Positions 39,595 through 53,800 of a DNA stretch of 64,000 bases are shown piece after piece. The notes beneath the pieces were generated by a model. That model searched no databases. It saw only the letters and a list, made by a program, of their open reading frames with translations, and had not been told where the DNA came from. The first letter of the stretch is position 1, and each line of letters begins with the position of its first letter. A program made the position numbers and the translations under genes. The stretch is from Strongylocentrotus purpuratus. Lineage: Eukaryota > Echinodermata > Echinoidea > Camarodonta > Strongylocentrotidae. Location: assembly GCF_000002235.5 (NCBI RefSeq), contig NW_022145547.1, forward strand, positions 1,980,001 to 2,044,000, in the 5' to 3' direction.

Positions 39595-40289
39595 CGTAAA
39601 AAGTATATTCTCTAGTTTTCAAACCAATTTCAATTTCAAGATGAATTCCATCTCCAAATGTGTAACTAAATAGTTTAAAACATGTGTTTTAACGGTTAGA
39701 AGTCTTAAACTTTTGTTTAAACTCCCCCAAAAGAGCTACCCGACCCCGTGTCTTCCTTGTTTGTTATGAACTATTGAGTCCACTCCTATCCAACATATCA
39801 AAAAACATCTCTAAATGCAAATCAGCCTGATATTTACTTTTCAACACTTTCATCGAGCATGAAAAGACGTATACCAAGACTATTAGAAACAATGGCATTT
39901 CCTCAGGGGAGTCAATTAATTACAAAAAAACATCTCCACCCGATTAATGCATTATTATTTGTATGTAGTAATTATTACCGCAAAGTAGTGTGGCTGGTAT
40001 TTGGCAGACTTTCAGCACAGTTTGCAAAATTCCAAACTGCTTTAATGATCTGACGGAAAAGTTTTGTTGATTGGCGAGTTTAAAACAAAATAAACGTGTC
40101 TTTCTTTTGGTATTCTTTATTGTCATACTACTTTGATGTTTACATATTGTGCATTTTATAAGTATATCTATCAGTAGTCATATTTAATATGTGCCCCGAA
40201 ATCCTCTGCTCATATGTTTATATATTCACTTGGATTGCATTATCTAACTTTAATTAACTTTTAATGCTACTATTTAATCTTTACTTAAA

Positions 40290-40475
40290 TATACAGCCTT
40301 ACATAAAACAATGCTACATTGCATTGTAAATTGATGTATATGATATAAATATGTGTACAAACAGAAAATTGATTTGCTACATTGCATTGTAAACTGGTTT
40401 ATATGATTTATATGTCTATAAAAAGATCATTGATGTACATCAATAATGTTTAATAAATACAATACAATACAAGTT
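40290..40475 (+). repeat. Dispersed 3'-tail repeat, two units
   Basis: GCTACATTGCATTGTAAA occurs at 40311 and 40376, each followed by TATATGAT..., ending TGTTTAATAAATACAATACA. Inverted relative of 24393..24500. Confidence 0.5.
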
Positions 40476-41505
40476 TATTTTATTATGCATAGTCTATGTC
40501 TATATTCACAACTTATATTTTCATATTTAATCGTTTACATCCTAACACGTTCGCGTCGACATATTAACCAACCTGAATTCCACTGCTTAGTAGTCGTAGT
40601 AGTAGTAATAATAATAAAAACAATAATAATAATAACTATGATAATAACAATTAATTATCTATTAAATCTTGTACAAGAATGTGTTAATTATGTTTTCCAC
40701 CAGCAATAACAGGCAATAACACTAGTAATCAATACCGATAAAAAGTACAGTCGAATATTATATTGTCCTACTGATATCTCAAAACACGATTTACATAATG
40801 GAATATGCATTCGTACTTTTTGGAATACGTGTATATACATGACTCAATACATTTTCCCATATAATTTGCACCTGCATTGAATCATTCAAAATAAAATCGT
40901 AAAATACAATTTAAAAATAGAAATATATTTTGGTGCTCCATGATGTAAGATTCATGTTTTTTTTTGTATACATCATTTACATTATTCAGAAAACGACAGT
41001 AGGAAACAAACTTCAATGAAAGAAGATAACTATATATATCCATTTAAAGAAACTAATCCCATACCCTGACTTTCATGTAGTGGTGTAAAATAATGTCTAC
41101 AACTATTTTACCCAAATTCGTCAGACATGTGTTAATCATGGTATTTCAAAAAGAAACATTTCAACTGATCCCCAATATCAAAAGATTTTGGAATAATGCG
41201 AATAGACATGGTAAATGATAACATAAACAGAGGAGCACAAGACAAAGAAGAAAAAAAGCCATGATAGATTTTGACAACTTTTCGTCATGGTATTCTGATT
41301 GGGTACATGAAAGGAAACGCCCAAGTTCATCAGCATAGCTTTTCTTTCAGTTATTAAGATAAACGTTAATATTTCACGATGAGTTTTAAAGGCATCTTCA
41401 CAGAATGATTGATACTTTGACATATATATGCAACAAATTAAAATTGATTTTTTTTTCTTGATAACTAAAAATCATTGTGATGAACTTGAATCTTTCTTAT
41501 CCTCA

Positions 41506-41511
41506 TTTATT
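41506..41511 (-). terminator. Poly(A) signal of gene 3
   Basis: AATAAA on the minus strand, 54 nt downstream of the gene 3 stop codon. The position is typical for a short 3' UTR. Confidence 0.55.
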
Positions 41512-41564
41512 CCATTTCTAATCAGCACATTAAGACCTTGTTTAATGTTTCATTATAGTACTGT

Positions 41565-41817
41565 TTAAACGCCTGGTACGTTGACATAATCTCTCGTTAT
41601 GGCGTCATTCAATGCTTCGTAGTTAGCTTCTTGATCAGGTTCCTTCAGATCCTGATGGGTATTACCATCGGTACTGATATCTTGGTAGGTATGAGGGTCG
41701 GTATTCAGGTCTTGATAGGTATGAACGTCTGTCTTTGACGGATCAAATACAGGGTTCTCATACTGCGGAGACGAATCGGACTCCTTCCCTTTAGACTTAG
41801 CAGTGGCTGATTCATCG
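41565..41817 (-). CDS. Gene 3 exon R: cytosolic tail with tyrosine motifs, stop
   Basis: Encodes 84 residues ending DYVNVPGV then TAA. Motifs seen: YENPVF (916), YVNV (974), YEAL (963), and a threefold repeat around HTYQDLNTDP, HTYQDISTDG and NTHQDLKEPD, in which the third copy has lost its tyrosine. Known: phospho-YxN binds Grb2-type SH2 domains, and paired YxxL/I with 6-8 residues between is an ITAM. YEAL and YVNV are seven residues apart, so this is ITAM-like with V in the last position. Inferred: phosphotyrosine signalling tail. Confidence 0.9.
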
Positions 41818-44800
41818 CTGTAAGTTAATGTTATATAATCATAGATAAATTGCATCGATGAATTACATAATTAAAACAAAAAAATCCAATTAATGGTTTA
41901 TAGAAAAATGTCAACACGACATGTAGAAATTGGTAAGTTTCTTCTAAAATACGTAATATTCAATATAATTTAGCTTGTATTTTCCTGACAATACGGTTTG
42001 CACATCTTGCGTGGAGGAGTACGATGAGAACGGACTGATGAGAGGAACAAGTTAATAATAAGGTATCTCTCTAACCTTCTTCGCTTGTAAAAGATGATGA
42101 TGAGAATTATAACGATAACAATCACAACAACAGCACCAACAGCGCTTCCTGCGACAGTTGCTATGGAACCTGAAGGTGGAGAGGATGCTGTGTGAAGTCG
42201 GATGGTAGTGAAAAGAAATGATAAGAGTTCGAAATATCAATGCAGCATATAATTAATAGCTAAATGATAGATACTTCGAATATATTTCTTGTGCCTGTAC
42301 ATCTTTTTTTTACTACCCTACCCCACCCCACAGCTCGTTCGTACATACTATAAAATAGTCAAAGTTGTACATCGAATCAAATATCCTTGAAAAAAAAAAT
42401 AACCTTGTTAAAAAATGTTGCAATTTACATTAGTGTTTGAGCAAACCCCGGCCGGAGCAGGCCAGGGCATAAACAGAGTATCACTGAGAATAGATGCGTG
42501 CGTATAGATGTAGGGTGTGTGTGAGTGTGAGTCGCTAGCTGATATCAGGGAGGTAATAGAGAAGGAGTGGAATCAAGCCGCTGTCATTTGACCCCATGCT
42601 CCAAGCCACCGAAAAGTTATGCGCTAGTCTGCAACTGTTGACCAGGTGGTGAGATGAAAGTGCGCAAGAAATATCAAGATTTAGAATTCCTACATCAAAC
42701 AATGGTATCTCAGCAAATGTTTGCTGTTCCTTTAAATGATTTCTCATTATTGTTGAATGTGTAATGAGTTGAAAAAGTGAGCACAAGCTTTTGTAATTTC
42801 ATACTTTTTTCCAACTGCAAAAATAGAAAAAGCACGTGAAAGCACGCATTAGCAAACTTAAAGTTAAAGAAGATTGAAAATCATGGATTAAATGAGGGGA
42901 CATTAAAACATGCTAATTGTACAAGAAAAATAAACGAAATAACTCTCTCAGTTGAGACGATCTCGTTAAACATGAGTATTATAGAAATTACTTTTTTTTT
43001 AAAACAAGAAAAATGATTAGCAACGAGAAGATAAGTTTAACACGCTGTTATGGCGTATCCAAACATCATAAACAGGCAACAAGAGAGGTGAGTTGTTCAG
43101 ATCTCATGGATCCAAAATAATATTTTTAGATAATATTTAGGAAAATGCTTGAAATGTTGTTGGCCAATGCCATTTATACTAACCTTTACTTTTCCGATTT
43201 TGATATGCAAAAGCTGAATCGTTATCTAAATACATTTTTATATTTATCAGACACGCATTTATTTGAAGAGAAGGCTTGGTGTAAATCCTGTTTGGAGGTC
43301 TGTGACTTAACAAAAAAAGCAATACTCCTAAGCAACCACTCTCCCGTTTGATAAATTTTTAAATGCGACATTGAGACTTAAATCCCATTTGTTGAAAGTA
43401 AGTACATTTCATATCCACTCAGTTACTTAAATTAAATCATTATATTATATCGATCGACAAAACGAGCGATTATTCTGTGGAAAAGCTGTAAGATACAAAG
43501 AGTAAATAAAACTGAAGAACTCACATAGCTCCTGGGTCTTTACACTGAAAGTATGTCCTCGATCTCCTTCTCCTTTCGGACCTTCCCGAATCACCGCAAT
43601 TTGAATCTCGTAGTTTGTCCCGTCTTCGAGACCAGTGATGTTGTACTCCAACAAGTCTAATCCTTCACTAGTCACTTCCCTCCTATCTCTTGAAGACCCA
43701 GTATCCAAAGATCCATCTGGTAGTAATGTAGCGGTGTGTGTCTCGTTCCCATCTTCAGTATGAACGTAAACTACGTAGCCAGTAATGGGACCATCACCTG
43801 TATCGATGGAACAGTTCCAGGATCTCCATGAGATGATGACCCAGTAATAACTGGATGCAACTAACGTAGGTGGTGAACGTAAGGTTGGCAAATCTATTTG
43901 AAGAACATGGGTCAAAAGGGAAACTTTCATCGGTATTTAAAATAATCTGGTTTCCATAAAAAAGCAATAACAATGATGGTTTCATTTGCTGTTCTGAATT
44001 AGTAATAAATGTGTAGATCTTATATCATGTGGATTTGGGCTTATTTCACAATTCAGCTACCCTCCTTGATATATCATACATATTTTTAATATGTAGTGAT
44101 AAGTTTGGTTTCCCTGGTTTCCTTTATTAACTCAACATAGTATATTCATGGAAAATGCACATCAGACAGTGCCTAGCGATGTCAATAATAATAACTAGAA
44201 ATGCAATCGTGTCACAACGATGTGCGTGCAATGACGCCATGTTTCTACGTGTCAAACGAAAGAGCTTCTCTCGCCCTATCCAGAGCAATTTGTACGAAGT
44301 CTGTAGCTTCTGTGATATTGGAGATAGGTAGGGCGAAAGAAAGGCCTCAACAGTGACCTTGATGGGATAGTAGTGACTATGCCTACGAAGTTTGAAAGAA
44401 ATTGGGATATAGGAAAGGACGTAGAAAGGGCTCACAAGCACTGCGTGCAAAAACCAAGGGGATTTGGTGCATGTGTGTCATTGCAATCAAGATCGTTCTG
44501 GGGGTCAAAAGCGTGAACCCGATATGCCCCCATAGACAATGCGTGTAATGCATGAGCGGAAAACGTACAGGATCTGTATTATGACCGGAGTTAAATTGTT
44601 TTTTTCTCTCTCTTTATGTCTCTTTATGGGCCGTATTTGGTATCATTAGAAAGAGAATTTTATGATTGTTATTGTAAACCACTCTCTTTTTTCTATGATA
44701 ATCCTATCGAAACACGTGATGTAAAATAGATTTATAGGACAAAATGGCGTCTTAAATGGCCCCATTGACCAATTTTAAAAATCCGGCCATGAGGTGCCCT

Positions 44801-47800
44801 GCGTATTGGAACTCGGCATATCACTGCAAATTTTCAAGGAAAAAAGTGGACGTTTAGGGGGCGAAAAATGACGTCATAGCCGATACGTGTTAGATTCGGG
44901 CGGAAACTCGGCGGAATTCGTGTAGTGACCTTTGTTCATATGCGATTTATTCACAATTTTCTGTGTGAACATATACTATACTTGGTGTTATTAGAAAGGG
45001 CACTTCATTGCCGTCAGTTTGACACCATTGTTATCTTCGCGCAATGTATTGCACGCATTGAACGCGCTATTACGTTATGCATAGTATATTAAACATTTTT
45101 GGCGATAACTTTGCGCTGACACATTCGATTTTTATTAAACTTGGCGGACAGTCGTCACGTATACGGATACATATGTGTGTCAAGTTTCATTGAGTTAGGT
45201 ATAAAGATCGCTATTTTAGAGCAAGTTTAATTTATTTTGGAATTTTCTTGAAAATGGCGAATTTGGAGGGCATTTTTCTGAAAGTCGGTCAGTGTTAGGG
45301 TATATAAATTTGTATATGGCTGGAAAGGGCATATCTTCAAGTATCTAAATCCAAGAAAGGGTACGGGTTTGCCAAGCCATAATGGAGATACGGCCACAGA
45401 AAGAAAGCCAATTCCCAGAACTTTAGAGGGCGCTATTTATTTTTTGCGAAGCCATTGGAGCGTGACATTTGGCATGGCTATGTGCAATTATGAGATAAAG
45501 ATACTGTGTGATTTAAATACAAAACGGAATTTATATGAGAAAGTTATGGCAGTTTTAGATTATTTAGGGTCAATTTTTCAAGAATTTGAGAGATTGTTGA
45601 CGGAGACGGTTTCAGATTTGAATTTTGAGTATAAAGATGGCATTTTGAAGGGCAGGTCATACGTCGCAGATGAAAGGACATCTCTTAGACTATCGAGAGG
45701 AATTTGTTAGAAGTTTGTAGGATCTAGGATAGTGGAGATAGGAAGGAAGATAGAAAGGCCTTAAAATGGACCAGAAACGGACAAATGGCGCCTGGACGTT
45801 TACGCATGAGTGATTTCAGAAAACGAAAAAGTAGGTGACCTAGATTGGATATCAGAGATTACGCCTACGAAGTTTGAAAGGAATCGAGCGAGAGAAAAGG
45901 ACCTAGGTAGGAATAACAAGCATTACGTGCAAAGCGAATGGGATTCCGGACGACAAGAAGAAGAAGAGGACTAGAAATGCAATCGTGTCACAACGATGTG
46001 CGTGCAATGACGCCGTGTTTCTACGTGTCAAACGAAAGAGCTTCTCTCGGACTATCCAGAGCAATTTGCACGAAGTCTGTAGCTTCTGTGATATTGGAGA
46101 TAGGTAGGGCGAAAGAAAGGCATCAACAGTGACCTTGATGGGATGGTACTATGCCTACGAAGTTTGAAAGAAATTGGGATAGGGGAAAGAACCTAGAAAG
46201 GGCTCGCAAGCACTGCGTGCACAAACCAATGGGATTTGGTGCATGTTTGACATTGCAATCAAGTTCGTTCTGGGGGCCAAAAGCGTGAACCCGATATGCC
46301 CCATAGACAATGCGTGTAATGAATGGGCGGAAAACGTGCAGGATCTGTATTATGGCCGGAGTTAAATTGTTTTTTCTCTCTCTCTCTTTACGTCTCTTTA
46401 TGGGCCGTATTTGGTATCATTAGAAAGAGAATTTCATGGTTGTTATTGTAAACCACTCTCTTTTTTTCTATGATAATCCTATCGAAACACGTGATGTAAA
46501 ATAGATGTATAGGACAAAATGGCGTCTTAAATGGCCCCCTTGACCAATTTTAAAAATCCGGCCAAAAGGTGCCCTGCGTATTGGAACTCGGCATGTCACT
46601 GCAAATTTTCAAGGAAAAAAAATGGACGTTTAAGGGGCGAAAAGCAGTCTGAAAAAATGACGTCATAGCCGAAACGTGTTAGGTTCGGGCGGAAACTCGG
46701 CGGAATTCGTGTAGTGATCTTTGTTCAAATGCGATTTACTCACAATTTTCTGTGTGAACATATATAATACTTGGTATCATCCGAAAGGGCACTTCATTGC
46801 GGTCAGTTTGACACTATTGTTAACTGCGCGCAATGTATTGCGCGCATTGAACGCGCTATTACGTAATCCATAGTAAATTCATCATTTTTGGCGATAACTT
46901 TGCGCTGACATATTCGAATTTTACCAAACTTGGTAAACAGTTGTCACGTATATGAATACATATGTCTGCAAAGTTTCATTGATGTAGGTATAACGATCGC
47001 CATTTTAGAGCAAGTTGAAGTTATTTCTCAATTTTCTTGAAAATGGCGAATTTGGAGGGCAATTTTCTCAAATTTGGTCAGTGATAGGGTATATAATTTT
47101 GTATATGGCTGGAAAGGGCATATCTTCAAGTATCTAAATCCAAAAAAGGGTACGGGTTTGCCAAGCCATTATGGAGATACGGCCACAGACAGAAAGCCAA
47201 TTCCCAGAACTTTAGAGGGCGCTATTTATGTTGTGCAAAGCCATTGGAGCGTGAAATTTGGCATGGCCATGTGCAATTATGAGATAAAGATACTGTGAGA
47301 TTTAAATACAAAACGGAATTTATATGAGAAAGTTATGGCAGTTTTAGATTATTTAGGGGTCCATTTTTCAAGAACTTGAGAGATTTTTGACGGAGTCGGT
47401 TTTAGATTTGAATTTCGAGTATGAAGATGGCATTTTGAAGGTCAAGTCATGCGTCGCAGATGAAAGAACATCTCTCAGACTATCTAGAGGAATTTGTTAG
47501 AAGTTTGTAGGATCTAGGATATTTGAGATAGGAAGGAAGATATAAAGGCCTTAAAATGGACCAGAAACGGACAAAATGGCGCCTGGACGGTCATGCATGA
47601 GTGATTTCGAAAATCGAAAAAGTAGGTGACCTTGATGAGATGCTAGAGATGATGCCTACGAAATTTGAAAGGAAATGGATATGATGAAGGCACCTAACTG
47701 GGAATAACAAGCACTACGTGCAAAACGAATGTGATTTCCGGACGATAAGGAATATACTAAGGAGAATATTAATGGGGCAGAATGTGAACGAAAACAAGGC

Positions 47801-50800
47801 AATGACGAAGGTTCGTCATTGCAAAGAACCAAGAATATTAATAATGTGAACGAAAACAAGGCAATGACGAAGGTCGTCATTGCAACTACATGTATATTAT
47901 TCATAAAGTATTGTCAAACATACGCACCATAAAAAGCAGCAGACGCCAACTTGACATAGCCAAACTCGGACGATTTATTGAAAGGGTCCCCGATGAAACA
48001 GTAAATAGGGCTGTCAACCGGAAAATCTTGGATGTTGAACATAAAATCGATTAGTGTTGAAAAAATGTTTTGTGGAGGATCTTTGGTCATTTTCCAGTTG
48101 TCCATTGAAAAGTCCCCTGTTGTAGCTTTCACAAAGTCAGATTCAACGTTTGTTGGTGAATCTAACATGATTGCACAGGAAAATATAGCAATACCCGGGT
48201 TCGTCTTCTCACGTGCAAGTTGAAAGCGATCTAACCATAAAGGAGACAGATAAGGAGAAAGAATCTATTGGTGGTAGTGGTTATTTTGCCTGCTAAGAAA
48301 GAATGAATGTTTGTTGAGCAACCAGAGGACCGACGGCTTTAAGTCTTCTCCGAGAGATATAGTAATGAGGATTAATGCCTTACACTAGCGCATCACGTCG
48401 GTTTAGTGCTCGGGTCGCCGGATTACGAGACCAATGCTCTACCGACTGAGCTTTCGCGCCTCCATCTGTTAACTCATCAGATCTTTCTGCTTCAGTTTAG
48501 GCCAACAAAAGAAATAATTTGGTTGTCCTCGATTGCTTTTCTGGAGTAGGGGCGGGCGGGCGGATTATTATAATTTGTTTTTTAAACTTTTTTGTTTGTG
48601 TGTGTCTTTTTATTCCCCCCCCCCCATTTTGGGGAATTTTTTTCCATAAAAAAAAAAAAATCATTGGGATGTCAAGCATTTAAACAAAAAGAGTCTTTAA
48701 AACACTTTAGTATGGGTAAAAGACTAGTTTAATTTACAATGAATATCAAGACCAACACAGAAAGTATTTTTGGCTTTGAAATACAGCACCTTTTAAATAT
48801 CCATTGTACTACTTATAGCTACTTGCGCCCCCTATATAGCAAACAATGCCTAATCGGTGACCATTGGTCCCCCATGATACTCGTTATCGTATGTTAACTG
48901 AGAGCTGATTTGACGAGATAACCACCTGTTCAGTGACCTTGCAGGGTGGTCTAATCCCTCCTGTAAACTAGTACAGATGGGCTTTTAATTTAGTTTAAGA
49001 ATGCTCAGAACCTGATTTGAATGAACGGCATTTTGACACAGAAAAATAAAAATGACAAGTTTAATATATACAGAATTGCCTACTGAAAAGACCAAACCTG
49101 GCAACGGGATACATTTTGATCCTTGCAAATGGTATGTTTGGCATTTAAGATTGCTCCCCCCAAAAAAAAATTAAATTGAAAAAAAAAATTGAAGAAAAAA
49201 CAATGAATTAAAAAAAAAAAAAAAAAAAAAAAAAATGATGAGCGGGCGGTCGAGGACAACCAAATGATTTTTTTTGGCCTTATAGTCGTGATGATTTTCA
49301 GACAAGTAGATATGAATGATACAATGGAATCCAAATAAGAGCTCCTTTATCATGTTTCTCACAACTCACCGTAGCTAGTACATAGTTACTTAAATAGGCT
49401 TGAATACAAGTGATAAAGTTAGAGGTTGCATTCCGAATGAGACCACTTTTAATTGTGACGTATCTTTGCTAATTTACGGTATTCTTTCTTTTCCATTTTT
49501 GACAAGGAAGTATTAAGCAGTTATATAAATATGGACATGAATAAAATAGGTAAGGCATGAAGGGTCTTCATTGTAGTTTCCCAGCAAATATTAAAGGCTA
49601 AAAGTGCTCTCATAGAAAAGACCGATACATAGTTAGAGATAAGGATTATGGTGACAACACGACAACACCAACGATATAGTAATAATAATAAAGATAGTGA
49701 TAATAATAATGATAATAACAACCTAATTTTAACAAAACAATGTCAACGCATGTGTAAACTAATTAATAACTCTATCGAAGTAAATGAAGAAGAAAAACAC
49801 GAATAAATGTGTAACGATGTATACCTATTTGGCAGCTTTCCCCTGTCCATCGTGGATGGCATCTACCTGAGCTACAAGAACCAGTCACCGAGTCGCAATC
49901 ATCTTCACCATCTCGACAGTGACATGTACCGGAACACAGGTTGTAACATCCAGTATCTAAAAACCAAAAGGGAAAGATTGTGCACATAATGATTTCTAAA
50001 TGACTTGAATGTTATCAATGTAAGTATGCTTAACAGATAGAACGGATGACAGAAAAATGATATGATAAATTATGCATGAAACCAACGAATGGAGTCTTAC
50101 ATGAGTTGCAGCTATTGGGCATGTCCACCGAGTCTGATGTGAATCCTACTTCACATTGACCTTCTGTTGTGATGCAGAACCCAGAGACCTTGTCACAACC
50201 AACATTATCTGGACAGTTGCAATGGTCAGTGCAGTTGACACCAAAATAACCCAGTGGGCAAACGGATGGCACTGTGAAACAAGCACAACAATAAATTTGT
50301 TTTCGTATTTAAAAGCTTTATGCAAATATTTTCAAAGGTTACTTTATCAAATAATAGGCCTATTCATTTCATCACTATAAGATTTGATTTATATTGGTCT
50401 CGATTTATTGTTTATAACTATCCGGTTTCTTAGTTGCAATTGAGACAGGGAATCCAAATTAAAACAAACTTTCTTTCTATCTTTCTTTCAACTCTTTCTC
50501 CTTCTTCTTCTCCTTCTTTTACTTCGTTTTTTCTTCTTCCCATGTTCCTTCTTTTACGGCCGACATGGGCAGATAGTTCCGTGTCTGTAATGGCTAATGA
50601 AAAGTCAATAAAACTGTCTGAGCCATGTGGATATATATGACAGCAGTGGGATACTATCGTAGCAATTTTTGTTTGCATATTTGAACTTTGAAGTTTCCTT
50701 AAGGACTTTGCATTTCATGGCGAGGGCCTAGGTGGCATAACGCAACGGGATGATACATTATTCATCCCCAATTTGAAGGCTCCTAGCATTGGTTCAATTA

Positions 50801-53800
50801 TGGGAAGAGCAGCCCACCAAGATAAATACGAACGGTTTTCTTTTTTGCTTCTTTTTTTTCCTTTAGCGGTGTATCCTCTAATTATTTTGTATCTTTAACA
50901 ATGCATTTTTACATTTTTTACATAGACAACATTACATCATCTGTTAATTTTTTATTTTTTAGATTGATATTTGGAATAAATCTTTTTAAATTGATTTTAA
51001 TTGGAACCCTCCCCTCTCTCTGGATACACCCATTATGATACTTGACCTTGACAGCCTTCTCCTGACCACCCCGACTCACAGCCCTCTTCACATCTTCCAG
51101 TAAACACATCACACGGCATTCCATCTTTACAGTGACAATCCTGGAGACAGTCAGAGCCAAACTGTCCATCGCGGCATGCTAAAAATATAGAATAATGTCA
51201 ATTTTAGGTATCAAAAAATCTTCGAAACTCACGATGTTTATATAAAAGTGAAATTATATAATGAATCAGAACATAGGCCTATTTTTGATTCATTATAAAA
51301 TATCATTTTAATAAAATGTTCAAAGTTTAAAATTGATCATGACCCCCCCCCCCCCTGGTAGCAATGCTACTGACTGTTATCATAGTGTTATTCAACAACC
51401 CATATAAAATATATCTCACTTTCATACTGGATTACTTTCAAAACAATACACTGTGCTACCTTACCTTCATTACAGAATGCTCCTGTGTAGCCAGCTATGC
51501 AGCTGCAATCATTTGGACCTGGAAGGCAAAACTTGTTATCGCTGCAAGAAGAATCATCAGCTATCGCAGAACCGCATACAAGTTCACACTCAGACCCAAA
51601 CCTTTGGTCGCCACATGCTGTTATTGATAATTGAAAATTGATTATCTTTGAAGCATACAAACTCATGTGCATTAATATGACATTTACATTGGAGTGATTT
51701 ACATTTGATACTATTTTTGCATTATAGCCCTTACAAAAAAAAAGTTCAATGGTATACCAATGGTATACCATTCAGAAGTACCACTGAAAATAACATACGG
51801 ATACCATTCACAAACACCATTTAAATACCATTCGGATACCATTTAAATTACGCTCGCAACGTACCATTGGGCACCATTCATCTACCAGTGAAATACCATT
51901 CAACCTAATAATAATCTTTTGGACGCTCATTTGCATAATCACCAATGGTAGATGAATGGTACTATTTACACTATTGACATTTGAATAGGAAATATGCAAA
52001 TTTTGTAACATTGGAACGAAATTAAGTTACACACTTAAAGATAAAGTTTAATTCTGGTCATGCGATTTAATTGTGAACGGAACAGTGTGGAATCGATCAC
52101 AAAAAGTTGATCATCTAGCATATACACTGTTGCTCATAACGGTGGAATATTTTTTTTTATCCCAATTTATGGAATTATTTTAAAAATAATTTAAAAATAC
52201 TAGATCTAGATAATAGTATACAGTCTCAGATTTTATTGAATAATAATTTGCCAATATGTGTTTTGCGTGACTGCTAAAGCATGTATATTATGCTACTATG
52301 TTTATCAACTAGGGGACCTATGCCCTTAAGTCATAAATGACAGTAATGAGGATTAATGCCTCACAAAAGGGCACTAATATAGCACATCGACACGGTGTTG
52401 ATCCTGGGGCCTCACAGTTACGAGGCCATTGCTTTGTCACTGAACCATGACTGTACGTAGCAGGGGCTAGGGTAGGGGACAGTTTCCATAAATTAAAAAA
52501 AAAACAGAAAATGCAATAAATTTTCAATAATTTATTGCATTCTACCCCGGTCCCCAACATAACAAAATCTTCTGTGTGCCCATGCATTGAGCCATAATGC
52601 ATGGCCGTCCAGAGGATTTTTTAATGTTGGGGACCGGGGTAAAATGCAATAAATTATTGAATATTTATTGCATTTTCTGTTTATTTTTTTAATTTATGGA
52701 AACTGCCCCCTACCCTAGCCCCCGCTACGTACAGTCATGGTTCAGTGACAAAGCAATGGCCTCGTAACTGTGAGGCCTCAGGATCAACACCGTGTCGATG
52801 TGCTATATTAGTGCCCTTTTGTGAGGCATTAATCCTCATTACTGTCATTTATGACTTAAGGGCATAGGTCCCCTAGTTGATAAACATAGTAGCATAATAT
52901 ACATGCTTTAGCAGTCACGCAAAACACATATTGGCAAATTATTATTCAATAAAATCTGAGACTGTATACTATTATCTAGATCTAGTATTTTTAAATTATT
53001 TTTAAAATAATTCCATAAATTGGGATAAAAAAAAATATTCCACCGTTATGAGCAACAGTGTAAGTATTGGCGTGTACTGCAAGGTTTTCGAATCATCAAA
53101 ATGATAAGAAATTTAGCCCAGTCTTGGTAAATGTAACAAGCACTGTAAACAGAAAGATGAATATGGGACTGCACAAACATGTGGTACAATAATGAGGCTC
53201 ACATTTTAAAGCTGTTACATGTCATATTTAGAATATGAAGGCATTTGAAGAACCATGCTTTTCAGGAAACATTTTTTATCTGATGTTCTTCCGCACTTGT
53301 ATAATAACAATGAAAACGCTTACAATTTTGTGTTAATAATAATAATCATAATAATAATCTCAATTAAAGTCCACTCCAAATTTTATTAAGTTAAACCGAA
53401 AATGGAAATTATTTTTGCCCAACCTTCTCTTTAATGCATTATTAATGTTATTAATAACATAAATATGGTTAACTAAAATATCAACATAAAAGGGAGGGAG
53501 TGATTTGCTACTAAGAAAGATAGTTAAAGGGAAGAACGCTGGTTTCCTATCTACAACAAATAGCTGAATAGTAACACCAATCAATATGATAATACACAGG
53601 TTTATTCATTTATGATGCCGGATAGATGTAGATACACTGTTGGTCATAAAGGTGGAATAATTATTTTTACCCCAATTTATAGAATGAATTTGACAATGAT
53701 TTATAACTAATAGCTCTAGATAATAGTAAACATTCTCAGATTTGATTGAACAATAATTTTCGAGTGTTTGTTTTGCGTGACTGCTAAAGCATGTGTGTGC

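Larger units (their letters stand above)
37447..41505. other. Intergenic, downstream of gene 3
   Basis: AT-rich. Contains the uncertain frame at 38833..39594, an imperfect inverted repeat at 38690..38940, a C/G run at 39200 and the tail repeat at 40290..40475. Nothing else recognised. Confidence 0.45.

Noticed and set aside
41565-43893. Receptor tyrosine kinase or phosphatase (Tie- or PTP-like) as the identity of gene 3
   Set aside because: The tail ends 88 residues after the membrane helix at an in-frame stop with a poly(A) signal 54 nt on. No catalytic domain follows.
45369-47298. Plus-strand frames in both units of the 1.77-kb repeat
   Set aside because: The two units give frames of different length broken at different points, with no recognisable domain. 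They look like chance frames in a repeat.
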